Shown here: positions 34,089-44,062 of the stretch, one piece after another
How positions within the stretch are numbered: the stretch's first letter is position 1
How the letters are laid out: each line of letters starts with the position of its first letter
NCBI GenBank assembly: GCA_036172665.1
Contig: CM069872.1
Span: forward strand, 55,352,101-55,416,100
DNA from: Prosopocoilus inquinatus
Lineage: Eukaryota > Arthropoda > Insecta > Coleoptera > Lucanidae
Length of the DNA stretch: 64,000 nucleotides
Direction of reading: 5' to 3'
Program-made: the position numbers and the translations under genes
The notes under the pieces: generated by a model
Database searches by the model: none
Seen by the model: only the letters and a program-made list of their open reading frames with translations
What the model was told of the DNA's origin: nothing

Positions 34089-34354
34089 TGTTAGAAAACC
34101 ACAAATGTAATACATCAATAATTGCTTTATTAGTACAAATAACTTTTAGTAGATTTGAAAAAAACAATTGGATATTTTTAAGACGAAATACAAAGTGTTG
34201 CCAGTTGTTGAGTCTTGATTCGACTGCCCAAGGCTTGAATTGTCATCCGCACTAGCTGACGCTTTCTGCTGCCTCAGCGTCTGCCTCTTCCCACACGCTG
34301 GTACTTCCCCGGCGAATCTTATCGCAACTATGCTGGCCACACAGGTTTCTCACA
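34089..34354 (-). repeat. Right LTR (5' LTR by inferred orientation)
   Basis: Same 266 bp as the left LTR. On the minus strand the sequence after it contains TGGGATTATGCCCC seven bases in, which could be an offset primer-binding site. I cannot assign the tRNA. Confidence 0.92.
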
Positions 34355-34358
34355 AATG
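34355..34358. other. Right target-site duplication (AATG)
   Basis: Matches 30,954-30,957 and fixes the element ends at TG...CA. Confidence 0.85.
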
Positions 34359-35200
34359 TTTTTAAACCCGAGCTCGCCTCCTTAAAGCATCCCCCAAATC
34401 AGGACGGCCTGGCGCGGGCCGAACAAATCATTTCCGCCCTTAAATAATAAGCGAACGAGTCCCCCGAGGGCCAGTTCGCGTATAATAAACTCAACCGTCT
34501 CGCCAGAGAAGAACCCGAACCGAGACCCGAACTGCGGCCGTCGTAGTAAATAAATAATTCGCGGTTCGCCGGAAAACTCAGACGAATATTTTCCGGGCCG
34601 AGCTGATACATTATTTACGAGAGCCCTGGAGGGGAATTTGCAAGGCGCTGCTGCAGTTGCCGGAATGACGCGACGATGGTTCGCTGCGGCTTTTCACACG
34701 AAAGGAATTCATTCGCATCGCCGCGAATGATTAGATTAGATTTTAGTTTCGTGATGTGGTGGGGCGGGCGAGGGGAGGAGGGGTTCGAAGCTGATGACGA
34801 AAGAGATTTGCGAGAGACAACCGCGATTTTATAAAGAAGTACGTCGACGATTCGATTGTTTCCTATGTAAATAATCTTCTGCAAGCGTACGTGTTCAAAC
34901 ATGTCAACAAACGAACACTGACGATATCAAGTACGAACCATTCACGTTTATCATTCGTCACTCAACGTCTTTCGGCAACAATGACGAAATCAGAATGACG
35001 GTAATAATAATAATATTAATCGCCCAACAGGAAATTTCCCTATTATAGGACGAAGGTGCAGGAAATTGACAATTATCATCACCTTATCATGTGACCCCCA
35101 AGCAAGTGACCAAGTTCTGCTCGATTGTTAGATTTCTAGTGACGTAGGTCACGTGATTGGCATGCAGGATTATTTCTAGCCTCAAAAACCTAACGTTTAC
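34359..35200. other. Single-copy-like sequence, no gene recognised
   Basis: GC-rich to mixed sequence. No tandem period is seen, and no frame longer than about 95 codons. Confidence 0.45.
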
Positions 35201-35204
35201 GTCT

Positions 35205-35310
35205 TCGAACCCTATTTTATTTCCCGTCGACTGTGCATGCAAACTGAAATCGTTTATCATCCGCCGGTCTTAAAGCTCTTTTTTTTCGGCTGGGCTGACG
35301 CAATGCGCGA
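35205..35310 (+). repeat. Dispersed ~120-bp repeat, copy 3 of 3
   Basis: TTTTATTTCCCGTCGACTGT, TTTATCATCCGCCGGTCTTA and AAGCTCTTTTTTTTCGGC match the copies at 17.46 and 30.57 kb. It directly abuts the Penelope-like element region. Confidence 0.75.
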
Positions 35311-35391
35311 ATCAACAAAAATTGCGCATAAGAAGTTCGGGTAAAAATAGTAAAAGAATAATTGAAGTTTGTTCTTGTCCGATGAAAATAG

Positions 35392-35562
35392 TAAGTAGAA
35401 AGTTTTTTTAATCTCAAACCGGACAGAAAAATGAAGGGAAACACACTCAACGTTTCGCTATAGATTTATAGCTTCGTCAGGAGTGAAAAAAAGTAAATAA
35501 ACAAGTTGTCAAAAGAAACAAGTCGTCAAGAGAAACGAAAAGGTAACATGATTTTTAAACTA
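35392..35562 (-). repeat. Left terminal repeat of the Penelope-like element, inverted
   Basis: Reverse complement of 36,426-36,596, with about one mismatch seen (AAAAGA versus the complement of CTCTTG near 35,511). It overlaps the first codons of the truncated frame, so the truncation point is at the junction of repeat and coding sequence. Confidence 0.92.
35444..35485 (-). ncRNA. Hammerhead ribozyme motif in left terminal repeat
   Basis: Minus-strand 42-nt motif identical to the one at 36,503-36,544. It has stem I CACTC/GAGTG, core CTGACGA, stem II GCTATA-AATC-TATAGC, core GAAA, then CGTT with predicted cleavage after the second T. Confidence 0.82.
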
Positions 35563-36320
35563 ATTGGTTTCATAAACCCACCTGGTCAGGTAGGTACATA
35601 AATTTTCACTCGTACACACCTAAAAATTATAAAATTGCAACTATTATTTCATTAACTGATCGAGCTATTTTACTTTCTGATAAAGTTTTCATTTATGATA
35701 ACTTAAATTTAATAAAGAAAACTCTTATTCAAAATTCTTATCCAATAAATCTTATTGAATCAGTAATTAAAAATCGTATTAAATACTTACAAAATTCAAA
35801 TGTCTCTAAAAACATTAGACAAACTTCGAATCATAAATACATATCCTTGCCTTATATTGAACCATTACACAATACATTTAAACACATTTTCAAAAAACAT
35901 AATTTAATTTTAGCCAGTAAATCTGTGAATAATTTAAATTTAATTTTTTCGAATTTAAAAACCAAAATACCGAAATTAAAACAACCTAACGTGGTTTATG
36001 AAATCAAATGTTCAAATTGTAATTCTGTTTATATAGGTGAAACGAGCCAAAATTTAAAAAAACGTTTAGACCAACATAAATATCATATTCAAAAAAATAA
36101 TCAAAATCATTCAATGCTTGTAGAGCATTCATTAGTAAATAATCATAATTTTGATTTTGATAATACTGATATTTTGTACAGTGAATCTAATATTTTTAAA
36201 AGACGTTTCATAGAAATGTGTAAAATTAAAATGTCTGGAAATTCTATTAATAAACGTACGGACTTTGAAAATTTAAATGACATATTTTGTAGTTTTCTGG
36301 ACTCTTTAAACAAGATATAG
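35559..36320 (+). CDS. Penelope-like element: RT C-terminal region and GIY-YIG endonuclease (partial)
   Basis: 253 codons are open from 35,559 to the TAG at 36,318-36,320; the true start is missing. Residues 5-41 (HKPTWSGRYINFHS, then IISLTDRAILLSD) match the conserved segment after the reverse-transcriptase fingers/palm of Penelope-like elements. Residues 145-173 form the endonuclease start: VVYEIKC, CxxC at 151/154, VYIGET at 157-162, Arg169 and His173. Glu219 in RRFIE is the expected metal-binding residue. The RT catalytic Asp-Asp motif lies upstream in the family and is absent. The endonuclease would nick target DNA in the nucleus for target-primed reverse transcription. Codons are strongly A/T-biased (AAT, TTA, AAA). 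The frame has no internal stop, so the insertion may be young, but this copy cannot be autonomous. Confidence 0.93.
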   Translation, partial: TNWFHKPTWSGRYINFHSYTPKNYKIATIISLTDRAILLSDKVFIYDNLNLIKKTLIQNSYPINLIESVIKNRIKYLQNSNVSKNIRQTSNHKYISLPYIEPLHNTFKHIFKKHNLILASKSVNNLNLIFSNLKTKIPKLKQPNVVYEIKCSNCNSVYIGETSQNLKKRLDQHKYHIQKNNQNHSMLVEHSLVNNHNFDFDNTDILYSESNIFKRRFIEMCKIKMSGNSINKRTDFENLNDIFCSFLDSLNKI

Positions 36321-36337
36321 ATCTGTCAATTAATTAA

Positions 36338-36377
36338 TTATATATATATATATATATATATAAAAAAAAAAAAAAAA
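36338..36377. repeat. (TA)n and A-run in the 3' UTR of the Penelope-like element
   Basis: A TA run is followed by about 15 A residues, just after the stop codon and before the terminal repeat. The second, decayed copy at 58.1 kb has an A-rich stretch in the same place. Confidence 0.8.
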
Positions 36378-36425
36378 GTAGCTTTAATTAGTTCTCGTTA
36401 CTTTTATTCCGAACAACTCGTAGTT

Positions 36426-36596
36426 TAGTTTAAAAATCATGTTACCTTTTCGTTTCTCTTGACGACTTGTTTCTCTTGACAACTTGTTTATTTACTTTTT
36501 TTCACTCCTGACGAAGCTATAAATCTATAGCGAAACGTTGAGTGTGTTTCCCTTCATTTTTCTGTCCGGTTTGAGATTAAAAAAACTTTCTACTTA
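36426..36596 (+). repeat. Right terminal repeat of the Penelope-like element, sense
   Basis: 171 bp, beginning TAGTTTAAAAATCATG and ending CTTTCTACTTA. It follows the 3' UTR as expected for the downstream terminal repeat. Confidence 0.92.
36503..36544 (+). ncRNA. Hammerhead ribozyme motif in right terminal repeat
   Basis: CACTC (36,503-36,507) pairs with GAGTG (36,540-36,544) as stem I. Between them are the conserved boxes CTGACGA and GAAA, separated by a perfect six-pair stem II with loop AATC. Stem III would be the self-complementary ACGT, too short to close within one molecule. That is the known minimal type in Penelope-like elements, thought to act as a dimer. One extra A lies between the first box and stem II. 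H17 at the predicted cleavage site is U. Confidence 0.83.
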
Positions 36597-36600
36597 AAAG

Positions 36601-37640
36601 AATAATGTATGAATTTAACAATTGACATAAAATTGAAACTAGGACATAGAAGAGAGAAGGAAAGATAAAAAAATCGGTTTATTTCTAAAAAAAAAAAAAC
36701 TCTTGTAAGACGTTAAATTCTAAGCAACATTGGCCCATTTAATTTAGTTTAACGCCGTGATTAAATTCTCTCTCACTCTCTTACGCACGAAATTCGCATA
36801 AAGCCATGTCGTTTTTTGTTTACTTCAATCGCGGCTTTAGTTAGAGACGATTCCAATCACGAGACGAAAATACGGCCCAACGATTCTATTCAATTTAGGC
36901 TCACCGTCGCCGATCGTCGATGATTCTTAGGTACACTTTACTTGAATTAAAATAAACTAGGAAAATTGACCGATTAAAGAAATTAGAATTTGGAAAAGTT
37001 CTTCACGGCAATATTAAAATAAATTAGGAAAATTGACCGATTAAATAAAAAATTGGAATTTGGAAAACTTCTTCACGGCAAACCAAATTACATTCGGAAG
37101 TGAAGAGGCACTCTTTTGAATGACGAGGAGTTCGTGCACCGTGGCAACTGTCTTGTCGAAATCCTTTTTCTGATCAAGAAAGCTACCACCTATTTATATG
37201 AATTGCTTGACCTACTTTAGTCTGCGTCAGTTTGCGATATTAGGCGTTGGCTATTTATACGAATTTGAATAACCTACTTTATAAGCTTCGAGTTAGACGT
37301 TGGTATTGAGAAAAACCTCGATGACTTATTCTGTTTTTTTTTTTTCTTCTGGTACCAAGGTTCGAAACGTACGCCATGGTTTATTGCAGGAATCAGGAGC
37401 CCTTAGACAATTATTTCTTTTGTCACACCATGACTCACCGATGCTACAAGGATGTTCTCAAGGACAATTTGCATTTATAGATGGGCATTATTGGCAACGG
37501 GGATTTTGTACCGTAACGTTTCAATATTGCCCAAATTGTTGTAATTAATTTAAGTGTGCAGAAACTGGTGGTGATGATTCTTACACCGGCATTCAAAGAA
37601 AGTGTTGCGCAAGAATCGAACGTAAAGAAGAAATCAAATC
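36601..37640. other. Single-copy-like sequence with a 65-bp tandem duplication
   Basis: AATAAA(C/T)TAGGAAAATTGAC...CTTCACGGCAA is duplicated at about 36,950-37,014 and 37,015-37,082. An 82-codon frame (37,300-37,548) ending in CPNCCN is open but unrecognised. Confidence 0.55.
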
Positions 37641-40190
37641 TTACGCGCGCGCTCCGCCCGTGTCCCCCTCGACCGAATTTATTGAGATTCGTCTCGCCGT
37701 GTCAAGGCTTTCCTCTTCTTTTTTTTTATTAATATTCCCCCCTCCCCCCTCAAATGCGTTTTATTGCCTCGAGAATTTCATAAAATGTTCGAAATGCAAA
37801 TTAAACATCGCCCGTCCAGGGAAACCTCCTCCGACCGCGTCCCCGGCAGTGATTAAGGGCTTCCGCTCGTTCCGCAAACCCTCCCCCCCCGTCCCCCCAG
37901 TTCGCAGTTACGAGCGTAAGTATGATTCTTTATGGGATGTGAAATTTTTATTCTGGTGAACCCTCCACGACCCTGCCGTCATTAACTTATCGTTCTTCTC
38001 GCGCGTAATCCGCGCCGCCCCGTAAAACCCGACGTTATTGCGCGCCCGCATATTCTGCGAGATATCGGGGGCCGGGGTGGCGGAGGGGGGATGCGGTGGC
38101 TTTTGCACTCCCCAAGTTTAAGTTTCCGGGCCGTTTGATTTCATCGCCGGTGTCATCGAAATGGAATACGGAAAATATTATGGGCGAGGGTTTTGTCGTC
38201 GTCGTCGTCGCCGCCGCCGCCTGAAGAAGAAGGGCGCGCGAGGATTAAAACCAAGCCAAAGCGGATGTTGAACAAAACGAAGGGCCTTGCATTTTAAATC
38301 CTCCTCCTCTATCTCTATGCGCCGGATAAATTTATGGTTGCATTCGTTGGTGGATATCGCGGTCTCATCCTTGCTCCGAATCCGGAACGTAATGGTCGCA
38401 GTTGGCGTCTCAAGTCGACGCGCGACGTCGTCCTCGGCAAAAATTTATTGGACCTCGAGAGGCAAAGTGTCGACCGAAAACACCACCCTCCCCCTGCCGC
38501 CCCGCCCCGCCCACGTATTTGCACACGACTTCTTCAATTTCGCGGTTCATTAAGCCACCGCGTCGAAAAAATTTATTTGTTTGCTTCGAGACGCGTCCAA
38601 AAGTTTTCTCGATCGTTCCCCGACGTGTCCAGGCGGCACGGCAAGAAGAATGATCTCTCGCGGATTTAATTAATTAATTTCTCGTAGGACTTTGAAGAAC
38701 ATCCACGCGTTCGTTCCATTCATTATATTATTCATGCAATTACGACATTCCTCGTTTGACAACGGAAAGATTTACTTGTCACATCCATCTCCGCCGGAAA
38801 CGCTTCGCTCGCTCGTATTTGCGCCCCCCCCCCCTCCCACCCAACCGTCCGGACACAATAGAACCACACTTATCGCTTTTACATCGCCGGCAATCATTGT
38901 CATAAAACGCGGAACAGACATGTGCACGGCGCGTGATAAATCAACACTTACTTATCCCGGGGGGGATGGTTTCGTCCGTCGCCTCCGTGCGCTCCGCCAT
39001 TGTGCTTATTAATCGAATGCGGAACGATTTTTTTCTCTGGCCTCGTGTAACGAATTAATTTCAAATACGAATTTTGCAATTTACAGCCAGCGCGCCGCTG
39101 CCTGGCGAGAAAGTTCGGGAGGCGGTGACTCCGAATCGACGCGAACTTCGTCTGCTCCACAATGCACGGTTGTTAACGGTGGAACGGACGCGGGTTGTTT
39201 CTTTAATAAATTTGGGGGCGGTCAGCTTGAATACTCTTTTAGTCCCATCAACGCAGAGAAACCACCCTGTTTTATAAAAAAAAAAATAAATAAAAAAAAA
39301 CCGACCTGCTCGTTTGATTAACGAGCATATTACGGGGATGGAAATTGTTACTACAAGTTGGGTGGTAAAATTGTTGCAAAAAATAATTAACAACCGTAAC
39401 ATGTGTACTTAGAGCGAGTGGTGTGGTTGACTTGTTGTCGTCGCCAAGGGACACAGCTTGATATACCAAAGGCAGCTCTCTACAGCCGGAGAGGGCGTGG
39501 AGTAAAAGATGGAAATCCACAAAAATAAATACGTAGTATATTTGATAATAATAATAAAACAGGAGGCGCCAACTGGAGGATACAAACCACGCCTCGCAAA
39601 TAATCCCAACCCGGAATGTGTCTCCAAGACAACACTTCAATGACAGAGAAAAAAACTGATAATAAATGGTAAATAGCAATAAAAATAGCGTTAACGCTAA
39701 AGTTAGCTTCGTATTTCATCAAAACGATCTTAAATATTTCAAAATATAAGAAGGTTTGTATGGTTGGAAATTTCCAGTCGTCTCACAATAACCCGCGTGA
39801 CAAAACAAGACAAGAAAAATTAATCTCTGGTACTTGAATCGACTCAAACGTTAACAAAAGCAGCGTAATTACGATTGACAAATATTACCGAGCAATCGAC
39901 CTTAATAAAAAAAATTGTAATGATTGAATTAATTTGTGTGACGGAAGGTGAGGCATAAACTAGGCAACTAAAGTTGCGCGTCAGTTTAAAAAAAAAAAAA
40001 AACAATTTGTAAAACGAGTTCGTAGATAAGTACCGATGATCAATCGGAGTGACGCATAAGGAAAAAAAGGTATAAACGGTGACCTTAACGGCAGGACCTG
40101 CGGTAATAGTCGATGAGTCGATCCCGAAGCTTCTTCGAAAGTCGGCTTCAGCGTACGACACCGGCTCTCCGAAGGAAACGCGTGGCTTGA
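37641..40190. other. GC-rich single-copy-like region, no gene recognised
   Basis: Contains (GTC)n/(GCC)n at about 38,196-38,222, several C- and G-runs, and A/T-rich sequence after 39,270. Overlapping frames up to 135 codons occur on both strands, none with a recognisable domain. Confidence 0.5.
38196..38222. repeat. (GTC)n-(GCC)n microsatellite
   Basis: A GTCGTC run passes into GCCGCC. Confidence 0.9.
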
Positions 40191-40192
40191 AC

Positions 40193-40835
40193 AGTGTTTG
40201 AAATTTCACTTCGAGTAGACAGACTTCCTTACGACTAAAGGTTCATCAGAACGGGTAGGGTAAAAGAGCTGTCGTAATCGGAAGCGGGATACGACTTGTG
40301 TGCAAGGGCAACAAAAATTTTAAGTACGATTTCAAAAAAGAAAGAAAAAGGGAACTCACGAAGTCAGTTTCAAAAACAGTACAGAATGACTGACCCTGAC
40401 ACCAAAGATGTGTTTCTCAAGCGAAGAAAAACAATTCGCCTAGGAGGAAATATGATGATTACGTCGCTTAAAAATAGGTTAAAAACTGTTAAAGGCTTCA
40501 GCACGGTGTTCGAAATTTCACTTCGAGTAGGCAGACTTCCTTACGACGGTTTGGTACCCAGAGGTTTATCCGAACGGGTAGGGTAAAAGTGCTGTCGTAA
40601 TCGGAAGCGGGATACGACTTGTCTACAAGAGCAACAAAAATGTTACGTACGATTTCAAAAAAAAAAAAAAAAAGGAAAAAAGGAATTTACTAAGTCAGTT
40701 TCGAAAACAGTACAGAATAACTGACCCTGACAACAAAAAAGTGTTTCTCAAGCGAACAAAAAGCAATTCGCCCAGGAGGAAAGACGATTACGTCGATTAA
40801 AAATAAGCTAAGTAACTGTTAAAGGTTTCGGCACG
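40193..40835 (+). repeat. 312-bp tandem duplication
   Basis: TTTCACTTCGAGTA occurs at 40,204 and 40,516. The copies share CAGACTTCCTTACGAC, CGAACGGGTAGGGTAAAAG, CTGTCGTAATCGGAAGCGGG, AACAGTACAGAAT and TGTTTCTCAAGCGAA. The second copy ends within GTTAAAGGTTTCGGCACG at about 40,835. Confidence 0.93.
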
Positions 40836-40980
40836 AGCAACGCACATCGACGTGTTCTCCAGACCAGAGAGAGTTTCACGCTGAAACTTAGGCGGAATAA
40901 ATGCGCGGAGTCGAGAGGAGGTCGAGGCTGCCATTCGTCTAACAGGAAGATTTACTACAAATACAAGCGACTTCAGCCGT
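40836..40980. other. Short spacer
   Basis: GC-rich sequence with no recognised features. Confidence 0.4.
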
Positions 40981-41930
40981 TAAATTTTGTAATTCATTTT
41001 TCTTATCTCGTTTCCTTTGCTTTGTAATCATTCTTTTCTATTTGATTTTCTTTTTCATTATTTATTAATGTATTAAAATTGTTTTGATTTAATTTTATTA
41101 TTTTCTTTTTAAATTTTGTTTTTTATTTTTATTATCTTGTTTCCTCTGTTTTGTAATCACTCTTTTCTAATTGATTTTCATTTTTGTTTACTCGCTTTTC
41201 CCCTGATTGGCGCTTAAAAATCGTTCGTCCTTTGTTTCTACTTTGATATTTCGGGCATACATATTTTTTTCACTTCTTTAATTAATTTATTATTTATTTT
41301 TATTTCATTTAGTTCGGTCGATTTTTTTAATTTTTTTTTAAATTACAATTTAATCAAATTAATACGTTAGAATTATTTTTTGATTTTATTATTATTTTCA
41401 TTTTAAATTTCATAATTTATTTTTATCTACTTTATTTTTATTATTTCGTAACTTATTTATATTTTTATCTTGTTTCATTTGTTTTGTAATCATTCTTTTC
41501 AAATTGGTTTTCACTTTTATTTACTCGTCTTCCCCAGATTTGCGCTTTAATATCGTTCGTCTTTTGTTTCTACTTTGATATTTCGGACAGACATAATACT
41601 TTTTTTAATTTTGCTTTTTACACCTTACCCTAGTTTTCAAAAAGTTTTTTTTTCTTTTAATAATTATTAATCCGCTGAGTAAGTTGTGCCGTAAAACCAT
41701 GCATTTTTAATATTTATTCTTATTTTAGTTTTGCTTCGTCGTTTTCTGAATCACCCAAAATTGTAATTCATTTTAATTAACGCATTGAAATTATATTCTC
41801 CGGATTTGCGCATTAGAATCGTTCGTCTTTTGTTATTTGTCTATTTTCTTTTTAATTTCACGTACATTTTCTTTTTGCTTTTTCTAAATTTATACCTGAA
41901 CGTAGTTACAATTTTTTCGACGAGTTTCTG
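40981..41930 (+). repeat. AT-rich degenerate ~325-bp repeat
   Basis: ATCTTGTTTC...TTTTGTAATCA(C/T)TCTTTTC, followed by ACTCG(C/T)(T/C)TTCCCC and TTTGTTTCTACTTTGATATT, occurs at about 41,130-41,270 and 41,460-41,600. A truncated start lies at 40,995 and a truncated end at 41,795. The CGTTCGTCTTTTGTT piece resembles the 44-bp minisatellite core of 2.4-4.3 kb. Confidence 0.8.
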
Positions 41931-42190
41931 CTTTTTACATGTTGGCACCCCTGGTTGACATCTCGTACACGAAACTAACCTCCAAAATTGACGTTCGTTC
42001 GAAATTAACCGCATTTATCGGGCGAGCTAAACCGAACGATCAAACTGCAAGACCAATTGACCGTTCACGACGCAAATTGTAAACATAACCTCTAAATTGA
42101 CAATTTGTTTGAAATTACTTGTACAGATTGCAAAAAAAAAAATCGTTAAAGGCCAGGAACCCGTTCAGAAATAACATTCTGCGCGGGGAA
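41931..42190. other. Spacer, no gene seen
   Basis: Two weakly similar segments around ACCTC(C/T)AAATTGAC are present. Nothing else is recognised. Confidence 0.4.
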
Positions 42191-42199
42191 AGCTTCAGC

Positions 42200-42285
42200 T
42201 CGGTGCAATTCGCCGCAAAATAATTGGATTTTTACAGCGACGCACGTCCGTCGATTAATTAATTTTGTGGTGCAATTCGCAAGCT
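42200..42285 (+). repeat. Copy of the ~65-bp repeat of 46 kb
   Basis: GGTGCAATTCGCCGCAAAAT and AATTGGATTTTTA, then TTAATTTTGTGGTGCAATTC, match 45,990-46,265 in the same orientation. Confidence 0.8.
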
Positions 42286-42890
42286 ATTAAAAAAATTAAA
42301 TAACGCATTTCCTTCGTACGCGTATCGGAGTTTTTCGAGCTCTTGCAACGCGATCTTTTAATTTCGGCAAACGAGCCGTTTAAATTCAATGCGCGAATTT
42401 GAATTTTCAGTAACGCAATTCGCGAGACAAATAAAACGAGCCGTTCGCTCTCCAAACGAACGGAAGCAACGAAAACGTTTGTAGTATGTACATACGTACG
42501 TCGAATGCAAATACAAATATTCGCAGGCAACAATTCGGCGTGAAGTTTTTCACAAAGTCGAGAATTGACCCGGTGAGGGAGGGGGAGGGGAGGAGGAGGG
42601 CGAATGGAATCTGAATATTGCACGTTTGTCACGGAAGAGAGGAAAACTAAACGAGGATGTTTACGAGTGCCAAGACCCGCGCGTTCCGGAGGCCGTCAAA
42701 GGCGAAATATGATGGATAAACAAGGGGGCCGCCCCCCTCCCAGACGCAACGCGATGTTTAGAAATTTACGCGAAAGCGGCAGCACGTGATCGTCACGCAC
42801 TCACAGGTACACATTTTTTTACCGAAATGCTTAACTACTGACGTAATACGTCTCGAAAAGAAAGAAAAAAGACTGAGGGCTTTTGTGTTA
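42286..42890. other. Spacer, no gene recognised
   Basis: A 125-codon minus-strand frame (42,255-42,632) overlaps the repeat copy at its end. It has no recognisable motif. Confidence 0.4.
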
Positions 42891-42899
42891 AATAGTCTG

Positions 42900-44062
42900 T
42901 ACGTACAGTTGTGAAGGTTCGAATATTCAGTATGCAAGCGTAGAGGTGCTATGTTCGTGGTATATTAAAATATACTTTCGTGTCGGATTGTTTGAAGCTC
43001 TACCTACGCCCCTAAGAACCCAGGAGGTTTCGCTGCGACTTGGTGAAGGCTTACCCGTGACAAGCAGCGTAAATGTTCGAATATTTAGTACGTAGAGATG
43101 CAATGTTTTCTTTAAATAAAAATTAAGTAGCGGTTAAATTATATTTCAAAAGTATTAAAACGCGCACAAGGTCAGAATCAAGTAGCGTGGGACAGAATTT
43201 CCAAGAACTGACGATGCACACGGCCCGGCGCGGCGTTACAAGCAGAACCACATCGAGCATGCGGAAGTTAGCAACATTGCACCTAATTACGCACTCGATT
43301 AAAAATTATAAACAAAGAGGTTATGTTCCCCACGTGGTATATTATGATATACTTTCGTGTCGGATTGTTTGAAGCTCTACCTACGCCCCTAAGAACCCCG
43401 GAGGTTTCGCTGTGACTTCGTGAAGGCCTACCCGTGACAAGCAGAGTAAATGTTCGAATATTTAGTACGTAGAGATGCAATGTTTTCTTTAAATAAAAAT
43501 TAAGTAGCGGTTAAATTATATTTCAAAAGTATTAAAACGCGCACAAGGTCAGAATCAAGTAGCGTGGGACAGAATTTCCAAGAACTGACGATGTACACGG
43601 CCCGGCGAGGCCTTAGAAGCAGAACGACATCGAGCCTGCGGAAGTTAGCAATATTGCACCTAATTACGCACTCGATTGAAAATTATAAACAAAAAGGTTA
43701 TGTTCCCCACATGGTATATTAAGATGTACTTTCGTGTCGGATTGTTTAAAGCTCTACCTACGCCCCTAAGAACCCAAGAGGTTTCGCTGCGACTTGGTGA
43801 AGGCCTACCCGTGACAAGCAGCGTAAATGTTCGAATATTTAGTACGTAGAGATGCAATGTTTTCTTTAAATAAAAATTAAGTAGCGGTTAAATTATATTT
43901 CAAAAGTATTAAAACGCGCACAAGGTCAGAATCAAGTAGCGTGGGACAGAATTTCCAAGAACTGACGATTCACACGGCCCGGCGCGGCGTTACAAGCAGA
44001 ACCACATCGAGCCTGCGGAAACTAGCAATATTGCACCTAATTACGCACTCGATTAAAGTTTT
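42900..44062 (+). repeat. 377-bp tandem array, about 3 units
   Basis: CGTAGAGATGCAATG starts at 43,091, 43,468 and 43,845, exactly 377 bp apart. A shorter diverged unit leads in at about 42,900. Units contain AAGTAGCGGTTAAATTATAT, CAAGGTCAGAATCAAGTAGC, ATTGCACCTAATTACGCACT, TACTTTCGTGTCGGATTGTT and CTACGCCCCTAAGAACCC. Two 65-codon minus-strand frames, one per unit, are repeat artefacts. A reverse, diverged unit is at 28,775-29,095. Confidence 0.95.

Larger units (their letters stand above)
30958..34354 (-). mobile_element. LTR retrotransposon, 3,397 bp, gag-bearing, defective
   Basis: Two direct 266-bp repeats (30,958-31,223 and 34,089-34,354) begin with TG and end with CA and are flanked by AATG. 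I read them as identical base for base. Transcription is inferred to be on the minus strand: AATAAA is present in the LTRs in that direction, a gag-like frame follows the right LTR, and a purine-rich AGGAGAGG lies just before the left LTR. A 4-bp duplication and the gag type favour a Ty3/gypsy-like element, known to make 4-6-bp duplications. No reverse transcriptase, integrase or protease motif was found, and the interior is only about 2.9 kb, so it is non-autonomous or deleted. Confidence 0.9.
35392..36596 (+). mobile_element. Penelope-like retroelement, 5'-truncated, with inverted terminal repeats
   Basis: An open frame for the end of the reverse transcriptase plus a GIY-YIG endonuclease (35,559-36,320) lies between two nearly identical 171-bp segments in opposite orientation (35,392-35,562 and 36,426-36,596). 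Each segment contains a hammerhead ribozyme motif. Penelope-like elements are known to have GIY-YIG endonucleases, long-terminal-repeat-like ends that can be inverted, and hammerhead motifs in them. All three are present here. The insert is much richer in A/T than its flanks. The left end may extend to about 35,365, where TCTTGTCCGATGAAAAT resembles 58,351. Confidence 0.93.

Noticed and set aside
33652..34110. 152-codon plus-strand frame
   Set aside because: It is antisense to the gag region of the LTR element and crosses into the right LTR; overlapping plus frames of similar length exist.
39272..39679. 135-codon minus-strand frame rich in Tyr, Phe and Leu
   Set aside because: It begins in an A/T-run region, overlaps two other frames of similar length, and has no recognisable transmembrane-protein family pattern.
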